Counted from the stretch's first letter, positions 1 to 9,963 are shown. The stretch: 64,000 bases of DNA from Herbaspirillum sp. YR522 (GCF_000282575.1 NZ_AKJA01000060.1:21482-85481), one strand, 5' to 3'. Notes: a model not told the origin generated them from the letters alone. Program-made: numbers and translations.

Positions 1-2
1 TG

Positions 3-842
3 CCCAGCCTGATGCCGCCTGCGCTGCTGCCCCGCGCAGTGGCCGGCTCGGCCTCGGCCACCCAGTTCGCCATCATCATCGGGCCCGCCGTGGGCGGTTT
101 CCTGTACGTGGCCGGGCCGGCGGTGGTGTATGCCAGCAGTTGCGTGCTGTTTGCCCTGTGCAGCCTGATGCTCACGCTCATCAAGCGCCCCCCGGCGGTG
201 CCGCGCGACGCCGGCCGCAGCCCCGGCGCCAGCCTGTCGTCGGTGTTCGCCGGCCTGGCCTTCATCCGCAGCAAGCCCGCCATCATGGGCGCCATCTCGC
301 TGGACATGTTTGCCGTGCTGCTGGGCGGCGCGACCGCGCTGCTGCCGGTCTATGCGCAGGATATCCTGCATACCGATTCTTCCGGGCTGGGCCTGTTGCG
401 TTCGGCGCCGGCGGTAGGCGCGCTGGCGGTGGCGCTACTGCTGGCCCGGCGCCCGTTGCGCGGGCGGGTGGGGCGCACCATGTTCATCGCCGTCGGTGTG
501 TTCGGCCTGGCCACCATCGTGTTCGGCCTGTCACGCTCGTTTGCGTTGTCGCTGGTGGCGCTGGCGGTGCTGGGCGCGTCCGACATGATCAGCGTGGTGG
601 TGCGCTCTTCGTTCGTGCAGCTGGAAACGCCCGACGAGATGCGCGGCCGGGTGTCGGCCGTCAACTCGGTCTTCATCGGCACGTCCAACCAGCTGGGCGA
701 GTTCGAATCGGGCCTGACGGCGGCCTGGTTTGGCGCGGTGCCGGCGGTGATGATCGGCGGTATCGGCACGCTGCTGATCGTGTTGCTGTGGATTCGCCTG
801 TTTCCGGCGCTCTACCGGGTCGATCGGCTGGTCGGCAAGTAA
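3..842 (+). CDS. MFS transporter, C-terminal part (5' end outside window)
   Basis: The open frame enters from the left edge, so the N-terminus is missing; the first in-frame ATG at position 12 is probably internal. The roughly 280 visible residues alternate hydrophobic helices with short basic loops, and the segment containing ETPDEMRGRVSAVNSVFIG matches the conserved late-helix region of EntS-like (MFS_3) exporters. The likely role is proton-driven export of a small molecule across the inner membrane; no substrate can be read from the sequence. It converges on the GGDEF-EAL gene with only 17 bases between the stops and no clear terminator. Confidence 0.8.
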   Translation, partial: PSLMPPALLPRAVAGSASATQFAIIIGPAVGGFLYVAGPAVVYASSCVLFALCSLMLTLIKRPPAVPRDAGRSPGASLSSVFAGLAFIRSKPAIMGAISLDMFAVLLGGATALLPVYAQDILHTDSSGLGLLRSAPAVGALAVALLLARRPLRGRVGRTMFIAVGVFGLATIVFGLSRSFALSLVALAVLGASDMISVVVRSSFVQLETPDEMRGRVSAVNSVFIGTSNQLGEFESGLTAAWFGAVPAVMIGGIGTLLIVLLWIRLFPALYRVDRLVGK

Positions 843-859
843 GGTCCCGCCGCCGGCGT

Positions 860-3800
860 TCAGGCGCGCGGCGCGCGCTGCAGCAGTGGTTTGTCATGGT
901 GCATCGTCAGCGAGCCCATCTGCTGCTGCTGGTGCTGCAGCAGTTGCAGGAATTTATCCAGCGGCACCGGTTTGCTGAAGTAGTAACCCTGGTATTCGTC
1001 CGATCCGAATTCGCGCAGCGCATGCAGCTGCTTGGCCGTTTCCACCCCCTCGGTGACCACCTTCAGGTTCAGCGCATGGCCCATGGCGATGATGGCCTGG
1101 ACGATGGCGCTGCCGTTGGGATCGTCGGGAATATCGTTGATGAACGACTTGTCGATCTTGAGCGTGTTGACCGGGAAGCGCTTGAGGTAGGCCAGCGACG
1201 AGTAACCGGTACCGAAGTCGTCGATCGAGATCGTGAAGCCTTCGGCGCGGATGCCGTCCATGATGGCGATGGCCTGGTCGCGGTTGTGCATCACCATGCT
1301 CTCGGTGATCTCGAACTCCAGGCAGGACGCGGGCGTGCCGTGCGCGGCCACCACTCGCTTGATGTCGTCGAGCAGGTTGGCGTCGCCGAACTGGCTGCCG
1401 GTGAGGTTGATCGAGATGCGCCCGAATTGCATGCCGCGAGCCAGCAACTGGGCGCTGTCACGGCAAGTGGTATCGAGCACGGCCAGCCCGATCTGGTCGA
1501 TCAGGCGGGTCTCTTCGGCCAGCGTGATGAATTCGCCGGGCGGCAGCATACCGCGCGCCGGATGCTGCCAGCGTACCAGCGCCTCGGCGCCCACGATCAG
1601 GCCGGTGGCCAGGTTGACCTTGGGCTGGTAGTACACCACGAACTCGCCACGCTCGATGGCGCGCCGCAGTTCGGCTTCCAGGGCGATGCGCTCGACCGTA
1701 TTGGTGTTGACCTCGTCCGAGAAGAACCGGTAGTCGTCCTTGCCATGATGCTTGGCGCGGTACATGGCGATATCGGCGTTCTTGATCAGCGCCTGCGCAT
1801 TGTTGCCATCGCCGGGGTAGGTGGCGATACCGATACTGGCCGACAGTTGCGCCTCCTGGCCGTCGATGATGAAGGGCTTGCGCGCTTCTTCCAGCAACTT
1901 CTGGGCGATCTCGCCCAGTTGCAGCGGATCGTCGAAATCGTCGACCAGCACGATGAACTCGTCGCCGCCCACGCGCGCCAGGATATCGAGCTCGCGCAGG
2001 CAACCGCGGAACCGCAGGGCGATCTCCTTGAGCACCGCCTCGCCCGTCTCGTGGCCGAAGGTGTCGTTGATGTTCTTGAAGCGGTCCAGGTCCATCAGCA
2101 GCACCGCCACCATGCCGTCGCGGTGCTCGGCATGGGTGATGGCGTTGCTGACATGCTGGGTGCACAGGAATCGATTGGGCAGGCCGGTCAGTTCATCGTA
2201 GTGCGCCAGGTGGCGGATCCGTTCGTCGGCGCGCCGGCTTTCGATGGCCACGCTGGCCAGGTCGGCGGCGATGTTGGCCAGTTGCAGGTATTCGGAACTG
2301 GGCGCCTGGTTTTCCTTGAGCAAGGCCGAGAACACGCCCAGCAATTGCCCTTCCTTGCCGATGATCGGCCAGGCGGCGCACGAGGGGTACATCTCGGCGT
2401 CGATCAACGGGCGCAGGTTCTCGATCATCGGGTCGCGTGCGATATCGGTGACGATACAGGGCGCACGGCGCAGCGCCGCCTCGGCGCCGACCCCATTGCC
2501 GTGGCGGATGGCCATGCCCTGCAACAGCCGCATCAGGCTCTCGGGGTGGCGATGGCTCAGCACCGAGGTGAAGTGGGTGGCCTGCTCGTTGACCAGCAGC
2601 ACGCAGCAGGCGGCATAGGGAATCTGCGAATCGGCGAAGCTGACGATCTCGGACAGGATCGCGTCCAGGTCCTGGTCGGCCATCACCATGTGCAACACCC
2701 GGTTCTGCTGGCTCTGGAGCAATTCGGCGCGCTTGCGTGCACTGATGTCGCGCAGGATGGCGAAGATCGCATAGCCGCGATCGAGCTCGGCGCGGTTGAG
2801 CGTGACATCGGTATAGATGATCTTGTTGCGCCTTACCGTGACCCACTCGAACTGCTGCGGCTGGCCCGACAGGGCGCGGCCCACCAGGTCGTCGATATCG
2901 GGCTGTTCGATATGGATCGATTTCTGGCGCGAGAACAGCCCGACCTTGCGGCCGACGATGCGGTCCTTGTCGGGCACCCCGAAGAAACGCACGGCGGCCA
3001 CGTTGCAATCGAGATAGCGCAGATCCGACGAGATCAGCACGATCGGATCGGCACCTTCCTCGTAGAGCTTGCGGTAGCGGTATTCGCTGACCGTGAGCGC
3101 GTTGTCGATGCGCCGCTGGTAGCGGTAATACACCAGGAACGAGATGAGCGCGATCAGGATGAAGCCGAGTATGCCCGAGGCCAGCAGGATACGGTTCTCG
3201 GTGCGGCTGCGCCAGGGCGCCAGCACGTCGTCCATGCGGCGCGCATAGACCACCAGCACCGGCCAGTCCTGTAGCCGCTTGTAGGTAAACAGCAACTGCT
3301 CGCCGGTAAGGTGGGAAACGTCCTCGAACCCGCCTTCTTCCGGGCCGCTGCGAATACGCGTCATGCTCCTGGCATCGCGCAGGTTGGTGTTGAGCCAGCG
3401 CGGCTCGAAGGGCGAGCGGATCAGCATCAGGCCATCGTCGCCACGCAGCGAGACGATCGCCTCGAAGTTGGTGATGCGCTTGTAGAAGTCGAAGAAGTAG
3501 GACGCACGCAGCTCGGCCACCAGCATGCCCAGGTGACCGGTACGGTTATCGTACAAATTCATGGCAATCGGCAGTACCAGTTCCTGGTTGTAGCGGCTAC
3601 GGGTGAGGGGACCGACGAACAGGCGCGGCCGGGCCGGGTCGGTATCGATGAAGCGCAGCTTGAGATCGTCCGGATTGAGTTCCTGGTCAAGCGGGCGCAA
3701 CGAACTGGCGCGGTTGGCGCCATTGGCGTCGACCAGGCGCAGCGCCAGCACAGACTGCATGCGCTGCTTCTGCTGGCTGAGCAATTGGTAGAGGGCCTGG

Positions 3801-4072
3801 TTGTCCTGGAGCAGGCCTTCGCCATTGGCGAGCCGCTCGGCAGTCGTGGTGAGCATCGCGTCGACGTTGCGAAAGGCGCTGTCGGCGTGCTCCTGCACGC
3901 TGCGTACCGCCACCAGCGAACCATTCTTCTCGGCATCGATGGTCAATTGCCGGTCCTGGCGGATCTCCCACCAGGTCTGCACCACGATGCAGGATCCGAC
4001 GAACGCCACGAAAAGCAGGAGCGTTCGCAAGGTGTTACCCGTCCGCCCGGCCGTTTTTTTCTGATTTCCCAT
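860..4072 (-). CDS. Membrane sensor diguanylate cyclase/phosphodiesterase (Cache-PAS-GAF-GGDEF-EAL)
   Basis: A 1070-residue c-di-GMP turnover protein. A first membrane helix (about 15-33) and a second (about 292-316) bracket a periplasmic Cache-like sensory domain. The cytoplasmic part has a PAS domain (about 325-450), a GAF domain (about 455-610), GGDEF (motif at 702-706) and EAL (motif at 830-832). The GGDEF signature is intact and is preceded five residues earlier by RELD, an RxxD inhibitory site. The EAL domain keeps the FEITES, SIDDFGTGYSSL and VTEGVE blocks, so both activities look possible. The C-terminus is Gln/His-rich. The gene is monocistronic and divergent from the region upstream of fghA. 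Neither the signal nor the net activity can be predicted. Confidence 0.93.
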   Translation of the reverse strand: MGNQKKTAGRTGNTLRTLLLFVAFVGSCIVVQTWWEIRQDRQLTIDAEKNGSLVAVRSVQEHADSAFRNVDAMLTTTAERLANGEGLLQDNQALYQLLSQQKQRMQSVLALRLVDANGANRASSLRPLDQELNPDDLKLRFIDTDPARPRLFVGPLTRSRYNQELVLPIAMNLYDNRTGHLGMLVAELRASYFFDFYKRITNFEAIVSLRGDDGLMLIRSPFEPRWLNTNLRDARSMTRIRSGPEEGGFEDVSHLTGEQLLFTYKRLQDWPVLVVYARRMDDVLAPWRSRTENRILLASGILGFILIALISFLVYYRYQRRIDNALTVSEYRYRKLYEEGADPIVLISSDLRYLDCNVAAVRFFGVPDKDRIVGRKVGLFSRQKSIHIEQPDIDDLVGRALSGQPQQFEWVTVRRNKIIYTDVTLNRAELDRGYAIFAILRDISARKRAELLQSQQNRVLHMVMADQDLDAILSEIVSFADSQIPYAACCVLLVNEQATHFTSVLSHRHPESLMRLLQGMAIRHGNGVGAEAALRRAPCIVTDIARDPMIENLRPLIDAEMYPSCAAWPIIGKEGQLLGVFSALLKENQAPSSEYLQLANIAADLASVAIESRRADERIRHLAHYDELTGLPNRFLCTQHVSNAITHAEHRDGMVAVLLMDLDRFKNINDTFGHETGEAVLKEIALRFRGCLRELDILARVGGDEFIVLVDDFDDPLQLGEIAQKLLEEARKPFIIDGQEAQLSASIGIATYPGDGNNAQALIKNADIAMYRAKHHGKDDYRFFSDEVNTNTVERIALEAELRRAIERGEFVVYYQPKVNLATGLIVGAEALVRWQHPARGMLPPGEFITLAEETRLIDQIGLAVLDTTCRDSAQLLARGMQFGRISINLTGSQFGDANLLDDIKRVVAAHGTPASCLEFEITESMVMHNRDQAIAIMDGIRAEGFTISIDDFGTGYSSLAYLKRFPVNTLKIDKSFINDIPDDPNGSAIVQAIIAMGHALNLKVVTEGVETAKQLHALREFGSDEYQGYYFSKPVPLDKFLQLLQHQQQQMGSLTMHHDKPLLQRAPRA

Positions 4073-4152
4073 TAGACGAATATCGAAACCAACTGTCGTA
4101 TACGTGTCGCTATATGCGAATTATGCAGCGTTCTGCTGCAACCCCTTTTGAT

Positions 4153-4181
4153 GTCCGGCCATTGCCGGACCTACGTTTTTT
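4153..4181 (+). terminator. Orphan terminator-like hairpin
   Basis: The arms GTCCGGC (4153-4159) and GCCGGAC (4164-4170) form a 7-bp GC-rich stem with a 4-nt loop. A T-run follows a few bases later (4176-4181), which suits a rho-independent terminator on the + strand. No + strand gene ends nearby. It may end an unrecognised small RNA or leader starting in 4073-4150, or be chance. I see no protein gene in the rest of 4073-4547. Confidence 0.35.
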
Positions 4182-4547
4182 CGACAGACCACATCGGTCC
4201 ATTACCTGCCTGGCGATCAAGCCCCTGCATGCGATGCCAGGCACTGCCGGCGTACGTGCAAATTACGTGGTCCCTGTCAATCGGATTAACTGCATTGGCA
4301 GTATGCCACTATCCGTTCCATCAGATTATTTTTGTTAGTGTCGAGGTGGTGGTTAGCGCACGGTCTGTCGGTTTTCTGTTCACACCTGTCTTGTTTTGAT
4401 GCGGCGCGTTTTGACATTGTCTGGTCGAACATTACCGCATGCGCCGACCTTTGTCACCAGCGCCGCGGCATGCCGCAACACCTGGCCGGCGAATTGTCAG
4501 TTTGCCATCGGGCACGCCGCCAGCGCTCGGCAATGCCCGGTTTGCAA

Positions 4548-4556
4548 TGCGATAAT
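4548..4556 (+). promoter_or_regulatory. Possible extended -10 promoter of fghA
   Basis: The sequence TGCGATAAT has the TG-N plus -10 hexamer layout of an extended -10 promoter. It sits about 45 bases before the fghA ATG at 4602. No convincing -35 box is visible at the normal spacing. This is a weak call from pattern alone. Confidence 0.3.
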
Positions 4557-4601
4557 GCACACATTACCGTTCAGCGACTTCAACCTCGGATCCAATCTCT
4601 A

Positions 4602-5501
4602 ATGAATACAAGCACCTCAGCAACAGGGCCAGCCAACACTGGTATCGGCGCCATGATCGAAACCCTGAGCGAACATGCCTGCTTCGGCGGCGTGCAGGGC
4701 TTCTACCGGCACGAGTCGGCCGAGATCGGCCTGCCGATGCGGTTTTCGGTGTACACGCCACCGCAGGCCAAGGCCGGCGCCAGGCTGCCGGTGCTGTTCT
4801 ACCTGGCGGGCCTGACCTGTACCGAGGAAACCTTCATGATCAAGGGCGGGGCGCAGCGTTTCGCCGCCGAGCTGGGCCTGATCCTGGTAGCGCCCGACAC
4901 CAGTCCGCGCGGCGCCGGCATCGAAGGCGAAAGCGACAGCTGGGACTTCGGCGTGGGTGCCGGTTTCTACGTCGACGCCACCGAGGCACCGTGGGAAAAG
5001 AACTACCGCATGTATTCGTACGTGGTGCACGGCCTGCGCCAGACGATCCTGCGCGAATTTCCTGCCGATCCGCAGCGTATCGGTATTTTCGGTCACTCGA
5101 TGGGTGGCCATGGCGCCTTGACGCTGGCGCTGAAGAATCGCGACCTGTATCGCTCGGTCTCGGCGTTCGCGCCCATCGCCGCGCCCTCGAAATGCCCTTG
5201 GGGACACAAGGCGCTGGGCAACTACCTGGGGGCCGACCAGCAGGCCTGGCGCCAATACGATGCCAGCGAACTGATGCGCACGCTGAGCTCGCCGTTCCCG
5301 CAGGGCATCCTGGTGGACCAGGGGCTGGGTGACAAATTCCTGGCCGAGCAATTGATGCCGGAACACTTCGAAGCCGCCTGCCGGGCCGCCGGCCAGCCGC
5401 TCACCTTGCGTCGCCACGCCGGCTACGACCATGGGTACTACTTCATCGCCAGCTTCATGGAAGATCACCTGCGCTTTCATCACCGCATCCTCACGGCTTG
5501 A
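4602..5501 (+). CDS. fghA: S-formylglutathione hydrolase
   Basis: An esterase-D-type serine hydrolase that releases formate from S-formylglutathione, the last step of glutathione-dependent formaldehyde removal in the cytosol. Visible family features are the oxyanion-region segment YLAGLTCTEETF, the nucleophile elbow GHSMGGHGAL and a C-terminal GYDHGYYFI bearing the catalytic His. The frame is open well upstream. ATG 4602 gives 299 residues; ATG 4653 (MIETLSEH) gives 282, closer to the usual length of about 280, so 4653 may be the true start. Neither has a strong ribosome site. The usual partner, a class III alcohol dehydrogenase, is not adjacent. Confidence 0.93.
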   Translation: MNTSTSATGPANTGIGAMIETLSEHACFGGVQGFYRHESAEIGLPMRFSVYTPPQAKAGARLPVLFYLAGLTCTEETFMIKGGAQRFAAELGLILVAPDTSPRGAGIEGESDSWDFGVGAGFYVDATEAPWEKNYRMYSYVVHGLRQTILREFPADPQRIGIFGHSMGGHGALTLALKNRDLYRSVSAFAPIAAPSKCPWGHKALGNYLGADQQAWRQYDASELMRTLSSPFPQGILVDQGLGDKFLAEQLMPEHFEAACRAAGQPLTLRRHAGYDHGYYFIASFMEDHLRFHHRILTA

Positions 5502-5513
5502 CTGCGGCCCTCC

Positions 5514-5559
5514 CAAAAAAAAGCGCCGGTCCCTGCAGTGCAGGGCCGGCGCTTCTTTT
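5514..5559. terminator. Bidirectional rho-independent terminator
   Basis: A near-perfect inverted repeat at 5523-5552 (GCGCCGG-CCCTGCA with its complement) has an A-run on the left and a T-rich run on the right. It can therefore terminate both fghA on the + strand and the emrB-like gene on the - strand, which converge here. Confidence 0.85.
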
Positions 5560-5570
5560 CGCGTGCTGCC

Positions 5571-7136
5571 TCAGTGCGCCGCCGAGGCCTCGGCAGCGCC
5601 GGCGCCGCCCTTGGATGGCTTGATGATCCAGATCAGCGGGATGATGGCCAGGAAGATGATGGCCGACACGAAGAAGATATCGTTGATGCCCAGCATCGCT
5701 GCCTGGAACGTAACGGTGCGCTCGATCATGCCCGCCGCCTGTTCCGTATTGAGCCCCAGCAACGAGGTGATGTTGTCCAGGCTTTGCTGCAGCCAGGGGC
5801 TGTAGGGCGTGGCATGCTCGGTCAGCTGCGCATGGTGGGTGATGGTGCGGTTGTTCCAGGCGGTGGTCGAGATCGAGGTGCCGATGGCGCCGCAGAATAC
5901 CCGTACGAACGAAGACAGCCCGGCGGCGGCCGGGATCCGCTCCGGCGGCAATCCCGACAGCAACAGCACCGTCAACGGCACGAAGAACATCGCCGTCGGA
6001 ATGCCCTGCAGCAGCGTGGGCATGATCACGGTCCACTGGTCGACTTCGAGGTTGTAGCGCGAGCGCAGCCAGAACACGCCGGCAAAGCAGACGAACGACA
6101 CGGTGGCCACCTTGCGCGCGTCGACCAAGGGCAGGAAGCGGCCGATCAAGGGCATCAGGATTACCGCGAAGATGCCGATGGGCGCGGTCGACAGCCCCGA
6201 GTCGATGGAGCGGTAGCCGAGGTATTGCTGCAGCCATTGCGGCAGGATCACCAGGTTGCCGAAGAACACCCCGTAGCCGATCGAGATGGCAATCGTGCCG
6301 CCGGCGAAATTGCGCCGTCCGAACAGGCGCAGGTCCACCACCGGATGATCGTTGTTGAGTTCCCAGATGATGAAGTAGGCGAACGCGACGGCGGCAATCA
6401 CCCCCAGCGTGATGATCACGGGCGAGGCGAACCAGTCCAGGTCCTTGCCCTTGTCGAGCATGATCTGGAATGCCGCGACCCAGGTCACCAGCAAGGCCAG
6501 CCCGATCTTGTCGATCGGCAGCTGGCGCTTGGGGGTCTCGCGGGAGCGATAGATGGCCAGCGTGATACCGGCTGCCACCAGCCCGACCGGGATGTTGATA
6601 TAGAAGATCCAGGGCCAGGTATAGCTGTCGGTGATCCAGCCGCCCAGCGCCGGCCCGGCCACCGGCGCCACCACCGCCGTCATGCCCCATAGGGCCAGCG
6701 CAAAGGACGCCTTGGATTTCGGGTAGGCCCCCAATAACAGCGATTGCGACAGCGGCACCATCGGGCCGGCCACCAGACCTTGCAGTACCCGTGCGGCGAG
6801 CAGGATGGGCAGCGTCGGCGCCAGGCCGCACAACCACGATGCGATCACGAACAGCAGTACCGACGACACGAACAGGCGCACCGCGCCCACGCGCTGGGTC
6901 AACCATCCGGTGAGCGGGATCGAGATGGCATTGGCGGCGGCAAACGAGGTGATCACCCAGGTGCCCTCGTCGATCGACACCCCCAGGTTGCCCGAGATGG
7001 TGGGAATGGCCACGTTGGCGATCGATGAATCGAGCACGTTCATGAACACGGCCAGCGATACCGACAAGGTACCGAGCACCAGCGCGCCGCCCGTCAGGGG
7101 CGGCGGCGGGCTATAAGGAGTAGGGCTGTTGGCCAT
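5571..7136 (-). CDS. emrB: DHA2-family multidrug exporter, EmrB-like
   Basis: A 521-residue inner-membrane drug:proton antiporter with about 14 hydrophobic helices. It opens with the DHA2 signature region (FMNVLDSSIANVAIPTIS) and carries the antiporter motif GPALGGWI followed by WRWIFYINIP-like WPWIFYINIPVG, typical of EmrB/FarB. It is the last gene of a three-gene operon after an outer-membrane lipoprotein and EmrA, with 24 bases between emrA and emrB. The products would form one tripartite pump, probably repressed by the divergent TetR. Substrate unknown; hydrophobic toxicants are the family norm. Confidence 0.93.
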   Translation of the reverse strand: MANSPTPYSPPPPLTGGALVLGTLSVSLAVFMNVLDSSIANVAIPTISGNLGVSIDEGTWVITSFAAANAISIPLTGWLTQRVGAVRLFVSSVLLFVIASWLCGLAPTLPILLAARVLQGLVAGPMVPLSQSLLLGAYPKSKASFALALWGMTAVVAPVAGPALGGWITDSYTWPWIFYINIPVGLVAAGITLAIYRSRETPKRQLPIDKIGLALLVTWVAAFQIMLDKGKDLDWFASPVIITLGVIAAVAFAYFIIWELNNDHPVVDLRLFGRRNFAGGTIAISIGYGVFFGNLVILPQWLQQYLGYRSIDSGLSTAPIGIFAVILMPLIGRFLPLVDARKVATVSFVCFAGVFWLRSRYNLEVDQWTVIMPTLLQGIPTAMFFVPLTVLLLSGLPPERIPAAAGLSSFVRVFCGAIGTSISTTAWNNRTITHHAQLTEHATPYSPWLQQSLDNITSLLGLNTEQAAGMIERTVTFQAAMLGINDIFFVSAIIFLAIIPLIWIIKPSKGGAGAAEASAAH

Positions 7137-7160
7137 AGAATCTAATTGGACTGGGACGGA

Positions 7161-8375
7161 TCAGGTATGCGGCACGACCAGCGCGGCCCGGCTCTTCCTG
7201 GGTGCGGCCAGGCCACTGGCGTTGTCGCCGATGATGCGCTCGACGATATCGTCGGCCTGGCGACCGAGGTCGTTGTAGACGCTGGTCTGGTAGTTGGTGG
7301 CAACGTTTTCCAGGGCCCGGCCGTCACCGTGGATGTCTACCGTGGCAGTGGTCGACAGGCCGACCCGCAACGGATGGGCGCGCACCTGTTCGGGGTCCAG
7401 TGCGATGCGTACCGGCACCCGCTGCACCACCTTGATCCAGTTGCCGGTGGCATTCTGCGCCGGCAGCAGCGAGAAGGCGCCACCGGTGCCGGCCGAGAAG
7501 CCGACCACGGTGCCCTTGTACTTGACGTCGCTGCCGTAGACATCGGCGATCACTTCCACCGGTTGGCCGATGCGGATGTGCCTGAGCTGGCCTTCCTTGA
7601 AGTTGGCGTCGATCCAGATCTGCTCCAGCGGCACGATCGCCATCAAGGGCGCGCCGGCGGCGATGCGCTGGCCGACCTGCACCGAGCGCTTGGAGACAAA
7701 GCCGGCGACCGGGGCGACCACGTTGACGCGCGCATAGGCCAGGTAGGCGTTGCGTACGGCAGCGGCCGCCTGCAGCACATTGGGGTGCTCGGTGACGCTG
7801 GTGTGGTCGGTCAGGGCGCGGTTGGCGGCAGCGGCCGCACGCGCCTGGTCCAGCGCGGCGCTGGCGCTCTTGTGGGCGTCACGGGCATGCGACACGTCTT
7901 CCTGCGACACCGCGCCCGAGGCCAGGCCGGCCTGGCGCCGTTGCAGGTCGTCGCGGGCCCGGTTCAGGTTCGATTCGGCCGCCGCCACATTGGCCGCCAG
8001 CGTATCGTTGTTGAGGAACAGCTGGCGCGTCTGGCGCACCGCCTGGGCCAGTGCGGCTTCGGCCTGCGACAGTGCCACGCGGCTATCGGCCGCGTCCAGC
8101 GTCACCAGTTGCTGCCCGGCCTGCACCACCTGGGTGTCGTCGGTCTTGACCGAGGTCACGGTGCCGCCGACCTGGGCCGAGATCTGCACCACGTTGCCGC
8201 CCACGTAGGCGTCATCGGTTTCTTCGAAGAAGCGCGAATGCAGGAACCAGTAGAGGAAGCAGGCCACTGCGATGATCAGCAGCACCAGCGTCAACAGCAG
8301 CAACTGCAACTTGCGGCGGCCGTTGGGTTTCTTGTTGGGCGCAGCGGGTGCGCCGGGGGCGGTGGTTTCACTCAT
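7161..8375 (-). CDS. emrA: HlyD-family periplasmic adaptor, EmrA-like
   Basis: A 404-residue membrane-fusion protein linking the EmrB-type pump to the outer-membrane channel. A Lys-rich cytoplasmic tail is followed by one membrane helix (about 24-46). The lipoyl-domain segment with TDDAYVGGN is diagnostic of EmrA/FarA, then comes an Ala/Gln-rich coiled-coil hairpin (about 95-210) and a beta-barrel region. The order outer-membrane factor, adaptor, pump is complete, so the system should be self-sufficient. The start ATG gives the expected cytoplasmic tail. Confidence 0.94.
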   Translation of the reverse strand: MSETTAPGAPAAPNKKPNGRRKLQLLLLTLVLLIIAVACFLYWFLHSRFFEETDDAYVGGNVVQISAQVGGTVTSVKTDDTQVVQAGQQLVTLDAADSRVALSQAEAALAQAVRQTRQLFLNNDTLAANVAAAESNLNRARDDLQRRQAGLASGAVSQEDVSHARDAHKSASAALDQARAAAAANRALTDHTSVTEHPNVLQAAAAVRNAYLAYARVNVVAPVAGFVSKRSVQVGQRIAAGAPLMAIVPLEQIWIDANFKEGQLRHIRIGQPVEVIADVYGSDVKYKGTVVGFSAGTGGAFSLLPAQNATGNWIKVVQRVPVRIALDPEQVRAHPLRVGLSTTATVDIHGDGRALENVATNYQTSVYNDLGRQADDIVERIIGDNASGLAAPRKSRAALVVPHT

Positions 8376-8460
8376 GTTTTTTTTCCGTAACGTTTGGCGT
8401 AATAAGTCGATGGCGCAGCCGGCCGGGCAGGCACGGCGCGCGACAGGTCCCGGCAGGAAC

Positions 8461-9963
8461 TCAAGGGGTGTGCGGCAGCGCCGATGGTGCGTTCAGGGCC
8501 AGCCCGGCCTGGGCCGCCTCGAAGCCACCGCCGAGCGCCTTGAACAGGGCGATCTGCTGGTCGCGGCGCGCCGCTTCCAGCGTCACCATGGCCTGGCGCT
8601 GGGCCAGCACCGCGCTCTCGGCACTGAGCAATGTCAGCTGCGACACCAGTCCCAGGCGATAGCGCTCGCGCGCCAGCTGGAAGGCCCGTTCGGCCGCCTC
8701 CAGCGCTTCACGCCGGATCGGCAACTGGCGCTCGCTGGAATGGATCTGCGCAATCTGGCGCGCGACATCGGCATAGGCGTCGTCGAGCGTGCGGTTATAG
8801 GTCGCCACCGCCAGCTCGTAGTTGGCGTACTCGCCCTTGAGCCCGGCACGCAGTGCGCCACCTTCGAAGATCGGTAGCGAGATCGCCGGGCCGAAGGCGA
8901 TGCTCTTGCTGGCAGCGGTGAAGGGATTGTTGTTGAGCAGGGTGTCGAAGCCGATCATCGCCGACAGGTTGATGTCGGGATAGAAACGCGCCCGTGCCAC
9001 CTCGATGCCGCTGCTGGCGGCCTCCACCTGCCAACGCGCAGCGACGATGTCGGGGCGGCGGCCCAGCAGGTTCAGTGGCAGCTCGGCCGGCAGCGGCGGC
9101 GTCACCAGGCGTGTGACTTGCGGCGGCGCCAGTTGCAGGCCGCGATCCGGGCCGCGACCGCTCAAGGCGCCCAGTTGCTGGCGCGTGAGCAGGATCTGGC
9201 CTTCGCTCTGCTCCAGTTGCGCGCGGGCGTCGGCGCTGCTGCTGCGCGACTGGTCGCGCTCGATCTGGGTGTCCAGGCCGTTGCGCACGCGCTCGCCGGT
9301 AATGTTCTGCAACGAGGCACGCTGGTCGGCGGTGCGTTGCAGGATGTCATGCAATGCATATTGCGTGGCCAGCTGGCTATAGGCCGAAACGATGGCCGCC
9401 GTCAGCACCAGGCGCGCTTCCTGCTCGCTGGCCTGGCTGGCCTTTTCATTGGAAATGGCTTGTGCCAGGGCCGTATGGTTCTTGTTCCACAGGTCGAGTT
9501 CGTAGCCGATGTTGAGCATCGCCTTCTTCTCGTTGTACCAGTTGCCGCCATAGGGCTCGGGGTAGATGGTGGTGGCCGAGAACTGGTTGCGGGTAAATGA
9601 GGCGTCGGCGGTGACACTGGGCAGCAGCGGCGCGCCACGCGATTCGGCGATGGCGCCGGCGGCGGCAATTCGTGCGCGGGCCTGTTGCAGGCCCGGGTTG
9701 GCGGTCAAGGCTTCGTCGATCAGGCGCACCAGCTGGTCGTCGCCGAACAGGCGTACCCAGTCGCTGCCGGGCCATTGGCCGGTACCGGCCTGGCTCGGGT
9801 CGGCCAGGCTGCGTTCGGTGGCGAAATCGGTCGGTCGGGCCATCTTGCGGTCGCTGCCGATGCCCTCGAAACTGGCACAGCCCGACAGGCCGACCATACC
9901 GATGAGGGCGGTGACGACGGCAATCGCCCGAAGCCGATGGGCGGGCGGTTTATTACAGTGCAT
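8461..9963 (-). CDS. NodT-family outer-membrane efflux lipoprotein
   Basis: A TolC-like outer-membrane factor of about 500 residues, first gene of the efflux operon. The signal sequence ends in a lipobox (GLSGC, Cys about residue 29 from ATG 9963), so the mature protein is lipid-anchored as in NodT/OprM proteins. Two repeats of the OEP coiled-coil/beta-strand unit follow. A GTG at 9975 would add four residues; neither start has an obvious Shine-Dalgarno site, so the start is uncertain. An 85-base gap separates it from emrA. Confidence 0.92.
   Translation of the reverse strand: MHCNKPPAHRLRAIAVVTALIGMVGLSGCASFEGIGSDRKMARPTDFATERSLADPSQAGTGQWPGSDWVRLFGDDQLVRLIDEALTANPGLQQARARIAAAGAIAESRGAPLLPSVTADASFTRNQFSATTIYPEPYGGNWYNEKKAMLNIGYELDLWNKNHTALAQAISNEKASQASEQEARLVLTAAIVSAYSQLATQYALHDILQRTADQRASLQNITGERVRNGLDTQIERDQSRSSSADARAQLEQSEGQILLTRQQLGALSGRGPDRGLQLAPPQVTRLVTPPLPAELPLNLLGRRPDIVAARWQVEAASSGIEVARARFYPDINLSAMIGFDTLLNNNPFTAASKSIAFGPAISLPIFEGGALRAGLKGEYANYELAVATYNRTLDDAYADVARQIAQIHSSERQLPIRREALEAAERAFQLARERYRLGLVSQLTLLSAESAVLAQRQAMVTLEAARRDQQIALFKALGGGFEAAQAGLALNAPSALPHTP

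Noticed and set aside
140..3274. A 1044-codon open frame on the + strand
   Set aside because: It overlaps the MFS gene and lies antisense to the GGDEF-EAL gene; its translation is Gly/Ala/Arg/His-rich with no domain. It is a product of high GC content.
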